A stretch of DNA of 42,125 nt from an uncultured Oscillospiraceae bacterium (GCA_947627735.1 CANQXG010000020.1:1-42125), one strand, 5' to 3'. Numbered from the stretch's first letter, positions 16,647 to 25,641 are shown. Translations and numbers: made by a program. The notes: a model not told the origin generated them from the sequence alone.

Positions 16647-17525
16647 ATGTACGAACTGATACAGCTGACCGACCGCTGCTATTATATCCAGAGCCCCGCC
16701 AGGATGGGCCTGGTACGGCTGGATGACGAGCGGGTGTGCCTCATCGACAGCGGCAACGACAAGGACGCCGGCCGGAAGGTCCGCCAGCTCCTGGACAGCC
16801 GCGGCTGGCGCCTGGACGCCATATACAACACCCACTCCAACGCCGACCACATCGGCGGCAACCAGTATCTGCAAAAGCAGACCGGCTGCCGCGTATACGC
16901 CCCCGGCATCGAGTGCTGCTTCACCCGCCACCCCCTGCTGGAGCCCTCGTTCCTCTACGGCGGCTATCCCTGCCGGGACCTGCGGCACAAATTCCTCCTG
17001 GCCCAGCCCAGCGACGCCCTGCCCCTGACGGCGGAGGTGCTGCCGGAGGGCATGACCGCCATCGGCCTGCCCGGCCACTTCTTCGACATGGTGGGCTTCC
17101 GCACGGCGGACGGGGTGGTGTATCTGGCCGACTGCCTGTCCAGCCGGGAGACCCTGGACAAGTACAAGATCGGCTTTATCTACGACGTGGCCGCTTATCT
17201 GGCCACCCTGGAGAAGGTCAAGACCATGGAGGGGGCCATGTTCGTGCCCGCCCACGCCCCCGCGGCGGAGAGCGTGGCGGAACTGGCCCAGTACAACATC
17301 GACGCGGTGCTGGCGGTGGCGGAGACCATATTGGACCTGTGCGCGGAGCCGGTGTGCTTCGAGCAGCTGCTGGGACAGCTCTTCCGGCGCTATGGGCTGA
17401 CCATGAACTTCGAGCAGTACGCCCTGGTGGGCAGCACGGTCCGCTCCTATCTCAGCTGGCTGAAGGACGCGGGCCGCCTGGACGCAACGTTTGACGACGG
17501 CATGCTCCTGTGGCGCCGGGCGTAA
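16647..17525 (+). CDS. Metallo-beta-lactamase-fold hydrolase with altered metal motif
   Basis: A 292-residue protein with the MBL fold: LIDSGNDKDAG, the metal motif THSNADHIGG (His63, Asn65, Asp67, His68), then LPGHFFDMVGF, YLADC, and PAHAP near residue 205. In the usual HxHxDH motif the second position is His; here it is Asn, so one of the zinc ligands is replaced, though the rest of the site looks intact. A C-terminal helical part of about 80 residues resembles a winged-helix lid. Function unknown. AAAGGAG lies before ATG 16647. It is the last gene before a strong terminator. Confidence 0.88.
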   Translation: MYELIQLTDRCYYIQSPARMGLVRLDDERVCLIDSGNDKDAGRKVRQLLDSRGWRLDAIYNTHSNADHIGGNQYLQKQTGCRVYAPGIECCFTRHPLLEPSFLYGGYPCRDLRHKFLLAQPSDALPLTAEVLPEGMTAIGLPGHFFDMVGFRTADGVVYLADCLSSRETLDKYKIGFIYDVAAYLATLEKVKTMEGAMFVPAHAPAAESVAELAQYNIDAVLAVAETILDLCAEPVCFEQLLGQLFRRYGLTMNFEQYALVGSTVRSYLSWLKDAGRLDATFDDGMLLWRRA

Positions 17526-17542
17526 AAAGATTTCAACAACAG

Positions 17543-17580
17543 ACGGACGGTATGGCCAATGCCATACCGTCCGTTTCATT
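17543..17580 (+). terminator. Terminator after the MBL gene
   Basis: ACGGACGGTATGGC (17543-17556) and GCCATACCGTCCGT (17561-17574) pair perfectly, loop CAAT, then TTCATTTTT. It lies between converging genes and may serve both. Confidence 0.9.
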
Positions 17581-17592
17581 TTTCGCGTTCCG

Positions 17593-18840
17593 TCACGCCT
17601 CCGGGTCGATGCCGTGGCCGGACAGGACCTGGGTGCGCCGCCGGCGGAGGATGGAACAGGGCGGCGCGGGGACCGGCAGGATCATGCGCAGGGCCATTTT
17701 GGGGTGGCTGGCGGCGGCGACGGGCGCGCCCTCGCCGTCCAGTATCTCCCCGGCGGTGAAGGCGATCGGCTCCCGCCCGGGCATGAGCAGCTCCAGCTCG
17801 TCCCCGGGGAAGAACCGGTTGCGCTGGGTCAGCCGGGCGTTGCCGCCGCCGTCGCAGGCCTCCACCACCGCCGCCACGTCATAGCGGGAAAAATAGGCCG
17901 CGTCGGCGGTATACTGGTCCGGCCTGCCGAAATAAAACCCCGTGCAGTAGGGCCGGTGGCTGACGGCCAGCACCTCGTCCCGCCACACCGGGTCCAGGGG
18001 CCGCCCCGCCAGGGCCGCGTCTGCGGCGTGGCGGTAGGCGTTGGTCACCGCGGCGGCGTAGTAGGCGGACTTGGTCCGGCCCTCGATCTTGAGGCTGCTC
18101 ACCCCCGCCGCCAGCAGCGCGGGGATGTGGTCGATCATGCACATGTCCCGGGCGTTGAAGAGATACGTCCCCCCGTCCTCGGTGATCTCCATGTACTCCC
18201 CGGGCCGCTTTTCCTCCACCACGTGGTACTTCCACCGGCAGGGCTGGGCGCACTCGCCCCGGTTGGCGTCCCGGCCTGTCAGGTAGTTGGACAGCACGCA
18301 CCGGCCGGAGAAGGACACGCACATGGCCCCGTGGACGAAGGCCTCCAGCTCCATCTCCGCCGGCGCCCGGGCGCGCAGCTCGGCGATGGCGTCCAGGCTC
18401 ATCTCCCGGGCCAGCACCGCCCGCTTCGCTCCCAGGTCATAGAACATCCGGGCCGCGGCGGCGTTCATCACCCCCGCCTGGGTGCTGATGTGGACAGCCG
18501 CCCGGGGCGCGTATTTTTTCGCCAGGGACAGCACCCCCAAGTCGGAGACGATCAGCCCGTCCGCCCCGGCCTCGTCCAGCTGCTCCAGGTACGCCGGCAG
18601 CCTGTCCATCTCCCGGTCCGTGGGGATGGTGTTCACCGTCACATACACCTTCACGCCCCGCTCGTGGCAGTATGCCGCGGCCCAGGCCATGTCCTCCCGG
18701 CCAAAGGCGCCGGCGGCCGCCCGCATGCCGTAGCCCGGCCCGGCCAGATACACCGCGTCCGCGCCATAGGCTACCGCCATGACCAGCTTTTCCCGGTCCC
18801 CCGCCGGAGAGAGCACCTCCAGCCGTCTTTTGTCGTCCAT
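17593..18840 (-). CDS. Peptidase U32-family protein, TrhP/YrrO-like tRNA hydroxylation factor
   Basis: A 415-residue member of family U32. The N-terminal barrel begins EVLSPAGDREKL and the signature EAFVHGAMCVSFSGRCVLS is complete, with CAQPC about 20 residues on giving the four cysteines of the Fe-S site. A C-terminal beta domain (GDELELLMPG) follows. In Bacillus and E. coli, members of this group (TrhP, RlhA) are RNA hydroxylation factors; TrhP acts on uridine 34 of tRNA and depends on prephenate. The length fits TrhP better than RlhA; the assignment is inference. GAGGAG precedes ATG 18840 on the minus strand. The gene stands alone, converging with the MBL gene. Confidence 0.85.
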   Translation of the reverse strand: MDDKRRLEVLSPAGDREKLVMAVAYGADAVYLAGPGYGMRAAAGAFGREDMAWAAAYCHERGVKVYVTVNTIPTDREMDRLPAYLEQLDEAGADGLIVSDLGVLSLAKKYAPRAAVHISTQAGVMNAAAARMFYDLGAKRAVLAREMSLDAIAELRARAPAEMELEAFVHGAMCVSFSGRCVLSNYLTGRDANRGECAQPCRWKYHVVEEKRPGEYMEITEDGGTYLFNARDMCMIDHIPALLAAGVSSLKIEGRTKSAYYAAAVTNAYRHAADAALAGRPLDPVWRDEVLAVSHRPYCTGFYFGRPDQYTADAAYFSRYDVAAVVEACDGGGNARLTQRNRFFPGDELELLMPGREPIAFTAGEILDGEGAPVAAASHPKMALRMILPVPAPPCSILRRRRTQVLSGHGIDPEA

Positions 18841-18890
18841 GAAAAAATCTCCTCAGCCCATACGCATCATACTGCCGCCACACGGGTCGT

Positions 18891-19025
18891 ATCTCTCCCT
18901 CCGTCGCGGCTATGCCGCGCCACCTCCCTCGTCAGAGGGAGGCGTATTCCCCGCTGCGCCCCGGAATCAGGCCCCCTCTGACGAGGGGGCTGGCCCCGGC
19001 GTCAGCCGGGGTCTGGGGGAGAGAT
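18891..19025. repeat. Palindrome mosaic with 9-bp terminal inverted repeats
   Basis: A 135-bp element bounded by ATCTCTCCC (18891-18899) and GGGAGAGAT (19017-19025). Inside are CCTCCCTC-gtca-GAGGGAGG (18923-18942), CCCCCTC-tgac-GAGGGGG (18972-18989) and CCCCGGC-gtca-GCCGGGG (18994-19011), plus CGCGGC/GCCGCG near 18905-18919. Three hairpins have GTCA or its reverse complement TGAC in the loop, as in repeat families dispersed in genomes of this group. There is no coding capacity, so it would depend on an outside transposase if mobile. Confidence 0.75.
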
Positions 19026-19041
19026 ATCAAACCATAAGGAG

Positions 19042-19069
19042 AACGCCGCAGGCGAATGCCTGCGGCGTT
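19042..19069 (-). terminator. Terminator of the nucleoside ABC operon
   Basis: AACGCCGCAGGC (19042-19053) and GCCTGCGGCGTT (19058-19069) pair perfectly, loop GAAT. It lies 14 bases after the stop of the last permease gene. The T-run is short on either strand, so termination efficiency is uncertain. Confidence 0.65.
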
Positions 19070-19082
19070 GCCTTTCAAACGA

Positions 19083-20114
19083 CTATCTCTGTCCCTTGTC
19101 GTAGGGGATGCCCTCGGCCTTGGGGGCGCGGGAACTCTTGGAGGTGAACGCCAGCACCAGCAGCGTCACCAGATAGGGCAGCAGCCGGTAGAAGTTGGCG
19201 TTCAGGCCCAGCTGCGCCAGCATGAACACCCCGTCGCCGTTGATGTCCAGACTGGCATAGGCCGCGGCGATGCACTTGAACAGGCCGAACAGCATGGCCG
19301 CGCAGGCGATGTTCAGCGGCTTCCAGTTGCCGAAGATCATCACGGCCAGGGCCAGGAAGCCGAAGCCGGCCACGTCGCCGGTGGAGGCGCAGTTGGCGGT
19401 GGTGAGGGCGTATACGAATCCGCCCATGCCCGCCAGGGCGCCGGAGATGGTCACGCCGGCGTAGCGCATCTTCACCACGTTGATGCCCAGGGAGTCGGCG
19501 GCCTGGGGATTCTCGCCGCAGGAGCGCAGCCGCAGGCCGAACCGGGTCTTGTAGAGGATGACGGACAGGATCACGAACACCAGGATACACACATAGGTGG
19601 TGAGGTAGACCTTGTCCAGGAAGGTGCTGGCAAAGAAGCCCAGGTCGGCGTTTTTATCGTAGCCGAACATGGTCTTTTTCAGCATGAACCAGCTGGCCGC
19701 GTCGCCGGTGGCCATCTGCAGGGTGTTCTGGTTGGCGATGAGCCGGATGAGGAACAGCACCAGGGCCGGGGCCATCAGGTTCAGGGCCGTGCCGCCGATG
19801 GTCTGGTCCGCCCGCAGGTTGATGGCCGCGAAGGCCAGCAGCAGCGAGAACACCGCGCCCAATAGGGCGGCCACCGCCATGGTCATCAGCACGAAGCCCT
19901 GCAGCGCGACCCAGTTGTCCATCTGCTTGGCCGCGTCGAACCAGCCCCACTGCTGGACCAGGCGCACGAACAGCACGCCCACGAAGGCGCCGAAGATCAT
20001 GATGCCTTCCAGCGCCAGGTTGATGATACCGCTGCGCTCGGCGAACACGCCGGCCAGCGCCACCACCATCAGCGGCACCGCATAGATCAGGGTCTGCCGG
20101 ATCAGAAACGACAT
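19083..20114 (-). CDS. Nucleoside ABC transporter permease (NupQ type)
   Basis: A 343-residue membrane protein with about eight spans and the BPD_transp_2 signature (FAERSGIINLALEGIMIFGAFVG; SLGINVVKMRYAGVTISGALAGMGG). It is one of the two permeases of a BMP-type importer. The start is ATG 20114, whose A is the last base of the previous stop (TAATG), so translation is coupled; the frame is open further upstream only as overlap with the neighbour. The order lipoprotein, ATPase, permease, permease is that of nupNOPQ of Bacillus, a guanosine importer, though other members take other nucleosides. Confidence 0.93.
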   Translation of the reverse strand: MSFLIRQTLIYAVPLMVVALAGVFAERSGIINLALEGIMIFGAFVGVLFVRLVQQWGWFDAAKQMDNWVALQGFVLMTMAVAALLGAVFSLLLAFAAINLRADQTIGGTALNLMAPALVLFLIRLIANQNTLQMATGDAASWFMLKKTMFGYDKNADLGFFASTFLDKVYLTTYVCILVFVILSVILYKTRFGLRLRSCGENPQAADSLGINVVKMRYAGVTISGALAGMGGFVYALTTANCASTGDVAGFGFLALAVMIFGNWKPLNIACAAMLFGLFKCIAAAYASLDINGDGVFMLAQLGLNANFYRLLPYLVTLLVLAFTSKSSRAPKAEGIPYDKGQR

Positions 20115-21361
20115 TACTTCCCGGCCTCCTTTCCTTCCGCCGCCGCATCCGGGGCGGGAACAGGCTGTTTTTCCGCGTTGGCGTCCGGCTCTGCCGGACC
20201 CTTCTTCTTCGCCTTGCCGCCCAGCCACAGCTTGATCACCAGGGAGAAGGCGGACAGGTACACGATCACGGAGATGATCACGTCGGTGATGTACTCGTTA
20301 TAGGCCGTCAGCGCCGTGAGCTGCTGGCCGGCGATGTCCAGCATGGACATGAACATGCCGGTGAAGATGACGGCGATGGGGTTGCACACCGCCAGCAGCG
20401 CCACCGGGATGCCGTTGAAGCCGGTGGCCGGCAGGGACTGGTAGGTGCTCCAGTAAAACTCCGTGTTGCCGGCCAGGTAGTACAGCGCCGCGCCCGCGCC
20501 GGACATGGCGCCGGCGATGGCCATGCTCAGCACGATGCTCCGCCGGTCCTTGATGCCCGCGTACTTGGCCGCGTGGCGGTTGGCGCCGCAGGCCTTCAGC
20601 TCATAGCCGAAGGTGGTCTTGGTGAAGATGATGTACATCAGCACCGCCAGCAGGATGGCGATGAGGATGCCGCCGTTGACCTGGGAGCCGGGGAAGAGCT
20701 TGTCCAGAAACAGCTTGGGGGTCTGCACGCCGTTGAAGCTGGTCTTGTAGATATAGGCGGTCTTGGTGTTCTCCACGGTGTTTTTCAGGTTCGACACGTC
20801 GAACGCCCAGGTGGTCAGGTTGGCGGCGATCCAGTTGGTCATGATGCAGGCCAGCACCTCGTTGATGTTGAGGAAGGCCTTCATCATGCCGGGGATGGCG
20901 CCCCAGAGGGCGCCGGCGGCCATGCCGCCCAGCAGGGCCAGCACCCACACCAGCCACGCGGGCACCACGGTGGTGGGGATCTCCAGGGCGATGAACAGCG
21001 TGGCGGTGGTGCCGGCCAGGTACTGGCCGGGGGCGCCGATGTTGAACAGGCCCGTCTTGTAGGCCACGGCCACGGACAGACCCGTGAGGATCAGGGGGGT
21101 GGCCCGGAACAGCATGTTGCCGAAGGTCACCGGGTTGAAGCCGAAGCTCAGCTCGCCGGCGGCGTCGCGGCCGGTGCTGACGATGCCCAGGAATATAAGG
21201 CGGATGCCCTCCCAGGCGGTCTTGAGGTTCAGACTCTTGTTGAACAGACTGGCCAGCAGCACCACCAGCGCGCCGGCGGCCAGGCCGATGAGGATGGAGA
21301 TCAGGGAGGCCAGCACGGAGCGCGTGCCGTCCCGCTTCATCAGGGGAGTCTTCTCTTTCAT
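20114..21361 (-). CDS. Nucleoside ABC transporter permease (NupP type)
   Basis: A 415-residue membrane protein, longer than its partner, with about nine spans, the family segment VAYKTGLFNIGAPGQYLAG and INEVLACIMTNWIA, and a coupling-helix region ELKACGANRHAAKYAGI. The C-terminal tail of about 40 residues is Lys/Ala/Pro/Glu-rich and cytoplasmic, without a clear domain. Its ATG overlaps the stop of the ATPase gene (ATGA), and its own stop overlaps the next start. It forms the translocation channel with the shorter permease. Confidence 0.93.
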   Translation of the reverse strand: MKEKTPLMKRDGTRSVLASLISILIGLAAGALVVLLASLFNKSLNLKTAWEGIRLIFLGIVSTGRDAAGELSFGFNPVTFGNMLFRATPLILTGLSVAVAYKTGLFNIGAPGQYLAGTTATLFIALEIPTTVVPAWLVWVLALLGGMAAGALWGAIPGMMKAFLNINEVLACIMTNWIAANLTTWAFDVSNLKNTVENTKTAYIYKTSFNGVQTPKLFLDKLFPGSQVNGGILIAILLAVLMYIIFTKTTFGYELKACGANRHAAKYAGIKDRRSIVLSMAIAGAMSGAGAALYYLAGNTEFYWSTYQSLPATGFNGIPVALLAVCNPIAVIFTGMFMSMLDIAGQQLTALTAYNEYITDVIISVIVYLSAFSLVIKLWLGGKAKKKGPAEPDANAEKQPVPAPDAAAEGKEAGK

Positions 21362-22908
21362 GCGCTCTCACGCTCCTTTCCCTGGCGCTTGGCGCCGGCC
21401 ATGTAAAGGCCCAGCTCCTCCACGGTGGTCTTTTTCGGGTCCAGCTCGCCCACGATCTCGCCCTCGTACATCACCAGGATGCGGTCGGACAGGTTCATCA
21501 CCTCGTCCAGCTCCAGGCTCACCAGCAGCACGGCCTTGCCCGCGTCCCGCTGGGCCACCAGCTGGCTGTGGATGTACTCGATGGCGCCCACGTCCAGGCC
21601 GCGGGTGGGCTGCACCGCCACGATCAGGGGCAGGTCCCGGTCGATCTCCCGGGCCACGATGGCCTTCTGCTGGTTGCCGCCGGACATGCTCCGGGCCACG
21701 GTGACGGGGCCCTGTCCGGAGCGGACGTCGTACTGCTCGATCAGCTTCTCGGCGTAGGAGCGGACCTCGCCGAAGCGGATGAAGCCGTGGTTCTGGAACT
21801 GGGACTCATAGTAGCGCTGGAGCACCATGTTCTGCTCCAGGGTGAAGTCCAGCACCAGGCCGTGCTTGTGCCGGTCCTCGGGGATGTGGCTCATGCCGGT
21901 CTGGCTGCGGGCGCGGATGGAGGCGTGGGAGATGTCGTGGCCGCACAGGGTGATCTTGCCGGCGCTGGCCTTCTCCAGGCCGGTCAGGGCCTGGACGAAC
22001 TCGGTCTGGCCGTTGCCGTCGATGCCGGCGATGCACACGATCTCCCCGGCGCGGGCGGTGAAGGAGACATTCTTCACCGCGTCGTTTTTGTGGACCTTGG
22101 AGGGCACGGACAGCCCCTCCACGGTGAGGACCGCCTCGCCGGGCTTGGCCTCGTCCTTGTCCACCACCAGCTGCACCGGCCGGCCCACCATCATCCGGCT
22201 CAGCTCCTCCTTGGTGGTGCCGGCGGTGTCGATGGTGCCCACATACTTGCCCTTGCGCAGCACCGTCACCCGGTCGGACACCTCCATGATCTCGTTGAGC
22301 TTGTGGGAGATGAAGAGGATGCTCTTGCCCTCGGCGGCCAGGTTCTTCATGATCTGCATCAGCTCCTCGATCTCCTGGGGGGTGAGCACCGCGGTGGGCT
22401 CGTCGAAGATCAGGATCTCGTTGTCCCGGTAGAGCATCTTCAGGATCTCCGTGCGCTGCTGCATGCCCACGGTGATGTCCTCCACCTTGGCGTCCAGGTT
22501 CACGTGCAGGCCGTACTGCTCGGACAGGGCCTCCACCTTTTTCCGGGCGTCCTTTTTCTGCAGGAAGCCCATCTTCGTGTCCTCGGCGCCCAGGATGATG
22601 TTGTCCAGGACGGTGAACACGTCCACCAGCTTGAAGTGCTGGTGCACCATGCCGATGTGCAGGGCGGTGGCGTCGTTGGGACTCTCGATCTTCACCGGCT
22701 GACCATTCTTGCGGATCTCGCCCTGCTCCGGCTGATAAAGACCGAACAGCACGCTCATCAGCGTGCTCTTGCCGGCGCCGTTCTCTCCCAGCAGGGCGTG
22801 GATCTCACCCTTGCGCAGCTGGAGGGTGATGTCGTCGTTGGCCTTGATGCCGGGAAATTCCTTGGTGATGTGAAGCATTTCGATGACATATTCCGGGTTC
22901 TGCTCCAT
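21358..22908 (-). CDS. Nucleoside ABC transporter ATP-binding protein (NupO type, two nucleotide domains)
   Basis: A 516-residue protein with two ABC domains in tandem. The first has Walker [10 protein letters not shown] (residues 41-49), a divergent signature TVGMQQR and Walker [11 protein letters not shown]. The second lacks a proper Walker A ([12 protein letters not shown]) but has MSGGNQQK as signature, the normal arrangement in the sugar/nucleoside ABC family. The start is ATG 22908 after AGGAGGAGGAAGC on the minus strand; the frame is open upstream across the intergenic terminator. It powers nucleoside uptake with the two permeases and the BMP lipoprotein. Confidence 0.95.
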   Translation of the reverse strand: MEQNPEYVIEMLHITKEFPGIKANDDITLQLRKGEIHALLGENGAGKSTLMSVLFGLYQPEQGEIRKNGQPVKIESPNDATALHIGMVHQHFKLVDVFTVLDNIILGAEDTKMGFLQKKDARKKVEALSEQYGLHVNLDAKVEDITVGMQQRTEILKMLYRDNEILIFDEPTAVLTPQEIEELMQIMKNLAAEGKSILFISHKLNEIMEVSDRVTVLRKGKYVGTIDTAGTTKEELSRMMVGRPVQLVVDKDEAKPGEAVLTVEGLSVPSKVHKNDAVKNVSFTARAGEIVCIAGIDGNGQTEFVQALTGLEKASAGKITLCGHDISHASIRARSQTGMSHIPEDRHKHGLVLDFTLEQNMVLQRYYESQFQNHGFIRFGEVRSYAEKLIEQYDVRSGQGPVTVARSMSGGNQQKAIVAREIDRDLPLIVAVQPTRGLDVGAIEYIHSQLVAQRDAGKAVLLVSLELDEVMNLSDRILVMYEGEIVGELDPKKTTVEELGLYMAGAKRQGKERESA

Positions 22909-22957
22909 GCTTCCTCCTCCTTCTTGTGGATTTGCCGGAATTTTAACTAAGTGCTTT

Positions 22958-22993
22958 GACAAAGAAAGGGAAGAGGAGCGCTCTTCCCTTTCT
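22958..22993 (-). terminator. Hairpin between the BMP gene and the ATPase gene
   Basis: AGAAAGGGAAGAG (22963-22975) and CTCTTCCCTTTCT (22981-22993) pair perfectly around GAGCG; the minus strand then reads TTTG. It probably stops part of the transcripts, giving more binding protein than transporter. Confidence 0.75.
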
Positions 22994-23009
22994 CTTATGT
23001 ACCGGGATA

Positions 23010-24179
23010 TCAGCCGACGTAGTTGATGGTCACGTGGTCGGTCGCGGCCTGGGCGATGTCGCCGCCGGCCAGGACGCTGTTGTCCACCACCAGGGTGCCG
23101 TCCTTCAGGGAGGACACCAGGGTGTTGTACTCGTCAATGGAGAAGTTCTCCAGGCTCCAGGTAGCGGTGGGCAGGCCCACGGAGTCGTCGTTGATGCCGC
23201 GGACGGTGTTGGCGCCGCCGATGTCGGCCCACTCGTCGCTGTAGAACTTGCCGATGGCCCAGGTGGTGGCCGCGGTCAGGCCCTTCAGAGCGGAGGTGAC
23301 GACGGTGTCGGACTCAAAGGACTGGTCCACGTCCACGCCGATGACGTCGCCGTCATTCTCGGCGGCCGCAGCGGTGATGGACTGGAAGATGGAGCCGCCG
23401 CAGGAGAACACGATCTCGGTGCCGTTCTCATACCAGCCGCTGATCATGGTCTGCAGCTCGGGGGAGGCGGAGAAGGTGTCGCCGTACTGCCAGGTGTAGT
23501 TGATGGTCACGTCCACGCCCATCTCATCGGCAGCCGCCGCGGCGCCCTGGACGTAGCCGTAGCCGTAACGGCAGCAGGCCGGGTTGGTGCCGCCGCCGCC
23601 GCCGGCGAAGCCGAGCTGGGTGTAGCCTTCCTTCACGACGGCATAGCCGGCCAGATAGCCGCTCTGCTCCTCCTGGAAGGAGATGGCAGCCACGTTGTCA
23701 AGCACCGCGCCGCTGGCGTCGGCCACGGGGTGGTCGCAGTCGATGAACACGAACTTCACGTCCGGGTTGGCGGCAGCCACGCTCATCATAGCGGTCTCCT
23801 GCATGAAGCCGGCGGCCACGATGATCTCCGCGCCGCCGTCCACGGCGTCCTGCATGGCCTTGACGCGGTCGTCGTCGGTGGCCTGATCGCCGTTGGCGGG
23901 CTGATAGTACTTGTAATCCTTGCCGTTGGCGGCGGCGTACAGCTTCACGCCGTCATAGGTGCCCTGGTTGAAGCTCTTGTCCTTCAGCTGGCCCACGTCG
24001 GTGATGAAAGCCACCTCGTAGGTGTTGTCGGACGCGGTGACGGAATCCTCGATGGAGTCGGGATCGGACGCGTCGGTGGTCTTGTCGCCCTCAGCGGGGG
24101 CGGAGCTGCTGCCGCCGCCGCAGGCGGCCAGGGACAGCACCATCACGAGAGCCAGAAGCAGTGCCAGAAACTTTTTCAT
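23010..24179 (-). CDS. BMP-family nucleoside-binding lipoprotein
   Basis: A 389-residue lipoprotein with lipobox LAAC (Cys20) and a Gly/Ser/Asp linker. The binding domain starts YEVAFITDVGQLKDKSFNQG, the typical start of Bmp/Med proteins, and continues FVFIDCDHPV, AISFQEEQSGYLAGY and FSCGGSIFQS. It captures purine or pyrimidine nucleosides for the ABC importer. Unusual is a run of five glycines and a Cys-Cys pair (GGGGGTNPACCRYGYGY) where the family normally has GG-P-x-x-x-FxxGF. AAGGAGG precedes ATG 24179. It is the first gene of the transporter operon, followed by an attenuating terminator. Confidence 0.94.
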   Translation of the reverse strand: MKKFLALLLALVMVLSLAACGGGSSSAPAEGDKTTDASDPDSIEDSVTASDNTYEVAFITDVGQLKDKSFNQGTYDGVKLYAAANGKDYKYYQPANGDQATDDDRVKAMQDAVDGGAEIIVAAGFMQETAMMSVAAANPDVKFVFIDCDHPVADASGAVLDNVAAISFQEEQSGYLAGYAVVKEGYTQLGFAGGGGGTNPACCRYGYGYVQGAAAAADEMGVDVTINYTWQYGDTFSASPELQTMISGWYENGTEIVFSCGGSIFQSITAAAAENDGDVIGVDVDQSFESDTVVTSALKGLTAATTWAIGKFYSDEWADIGGANTVRGINDDSVGLPTATWSLENFSIDEYNTLVSSLKDGTLVVDNSVLAGGDIAQAATDHVTINYVG

Positions 24180-24241
24180 GTTGTCCTCCTTAAAAATTTT
24201 CGTGGATGATCGACAGAATTTGTCTTGTTCCGAACAGTAAA

Positions 24242-24270
24242 ATTATAGCATGTCCCGACCGCATATTCAA
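24242..24270 (-). promoter_or_regulatory. Promoter of the nucleoside transporter operon
   Basis: On the minus strand: TTGAAT (24270-24265), 17 bp, TATAAT (24247-24242). The leader is about 60 bases with no room for a riboswitch. Confidence 0.75.
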
Positions 24271-24340
24271 TGGACAGGTCCGTAAAAAAACGGAAACAGA
24301 AATCACAATTTAGTTGCAGTCTGCCCAGCGGGCGCAACTC

Positions 24341-24369
24341 TTGCAACCGGGGCTTATTTATGATATCAT
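24341..24369 (+). promoter_or_regulatory. Promoter of udk-tdk
   Basis: TTGCAA (24341-24346), 17 bp, TATCAT (24364-24369), divergent from the transporter promoter. TACAAT at 24374-24379 is an alternative -10. Confidence 0.65.
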
Positions 24370-24409
24370 ATTTTACAATAAGTGACCGAACCCGAAGGGA
24401 GGCTCGCCC

Positions 24410-25033
24410 ATGGGCAGGATACTCACCATCGGCATCGCCGGCGGCACCGGCAGCGGCAAGACCACCATCACCCGCCGGCTCCAGCGCCAGTTTGAAAACC
24501 GGGTCTGCACCCTCTATCACGACAACTATTACCGTGCCCATGACGGCCTGACCATGGAGGAGCGGGCCAGGCTCAACTATGACGAGCCGGCCGCCTTTGA
24601 AACGGATCTGCTGGTGCGGCATCTGGCGGCCCTGCGCCGGGGGGAGAGCGTGGACGGGCCGATCTACGACTACACCGTCCACAACCGCTCCGCCCGGACC
24701 CAGCGCATCGACCCGGCGGCGGTGGTGCTGGTGGAGGGCATCCTGATCCTGGCGGACCAGCGGCTGTGCGACAGTCTGGACATCAAGGTGTTCGTGGACG
24801 CGGACGCGGACGTGCGCATCCTGCGGCGGATCGTCCGGGACGTGCGGGACCGGGGCCGGAGCCTGGAGAGCGTGGTGAACCAGTATCTCACCACCGTCAA
24901 GCCCATGCATGAGCTGTATGTGGAGCCGTCCCGGCGGAGGGCGGATGTCATCATCCCCGAGGGGGGCCAGAACGACGTGGCCGTGGAGCTGCTGATCCGG
25001 CGCATCCAGGCCCATTTGCAGGAGGAAGGATAA
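24410..25033 (+). CDS. udk: Uridine kinase
   Basis: A 207-residue uridine/cytidine kinase of the phosphoribulokinase group. Walker A GGTGSGKTT at residues 11-19, YHDNYYRAHDGL for nucleoside binding, NYDEPAAFETDLL, YDYTVHNR and VLVEGILIL are all in place, and the family length is matched. It phosphorylates uridine and cytidine in salvage. AGGGAGG precedes ATG 24410. Its stop is one base before the thymidine kinase start, so the two are one operon, and the divergent operon imports nucleosides. Confidence 0.95.
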   Translation: MGRILTIGIAGGTGSGKTTITRRLQRQFENRVCTLYHDNYYRAHDGLTMEERARLNYDEPAAFETDLLVRHLAALRRGESVDGPIYDYTVHNRSARTQRIDPAAVVLVEGILILADQRLCDSLDIKVFVDADADVRILRRIVRDVRDRGRSLESVVNQYLTTVKPMHELYVEPSRRRADVIIPEGGQNDVAVELLIRRIQAHLQEEG

Positions 25034-25034
25034 T

Positions 25035-25631
25035 ATGGCCAAGCTGTACTTCAAATACGGAGCCATGGGCTCGTCCAAGTCCGCCCAGGCGCTGATCGCC
25101 AAGTTCAACTACGAGGAGCAGGGGATGCGCTGCTGGCTCATCAAGCCCTCCACCGACACCCGGGACGGGGTGGACGCGGTCCGCTCCCGGATCGGGCTGG
25201 AGGCCGCCGGGGACGTGATCGCCCCGGAGGACAACATCGGCGACCTGTACCAGGCCGCGGGCTGGTGCGACGTTATCATCGCCGACGAGGCCCAGTTCTT
25301 CACCCCCGCCCAGATCGACCAGCTGCGGGACATCGTGGACCGGGCGGACGTGCCGGTGATGTGCTTCGGCCTGCGCACCGACTTCCAGACCCACCTGTTC
25401 CCCGGTGCCCGGCGGCTGATGGAGGTGGCCGACTCCATCACGGAGATCAAGACCATCTGCGCCTGCGGCCGCAAGGCGGTGGTGAATGCCCGTCTGGATG
25501 CCGACGGCAACGTGGTCACCCAGGGCCAGCAGGTCCTCCTGGGCGGCAACGACACCTATACCGCCATGTGCCACCGCTGCTGGAAGAAGAAGATCCGGGA
25601 GCAGGAAGAGGCGAGAAAAGTCGCCCGCTGA
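25035..25631 (+). CDS. tdk: Thymidine kinase (type II, TK1-like)
   Basis: A 198-residue enzyme with Walker A GAMGSSKSA (residues 9-17), DEAQFF with the catalytic Glu85, the lasso loop, and two zinc-binding pairs (CACGRKA, CHRCW). It phosphorylates thymidine, completing pyrimidine salvage with udk. AGGAGGA lies in the end of udk just before ATG 25035, as expected in a tight pair. A terminator-like hairpin follows at 25677-25700. Confidence 0.96.
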   Translation: MAKLYFKYGAMGSSKSAQALIAKFNYEEQGMRCWLIKPSTDTRDGVDAVRSRIGLEAAGDVIAPEDNIGDLYQAAGWCDVIIADEAQFFTPAQIDQLRDIVDRADVPVMCFGLRTDFQTHLFPGARRLMEVADSITEIKTICACGRKAVVNARLDADGNVVTQGQQVLLGGNDTYTAMCHRCWKKKIREQEEARKVAR

Positions 25632-25641
25632 GGGACGCAAA

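Noticed and set aside
24180-24241. Purine riboswitch before the nucleoside transporter operon
   Set aside because: The leader is about 60 bases and has no three-way junction pattern.
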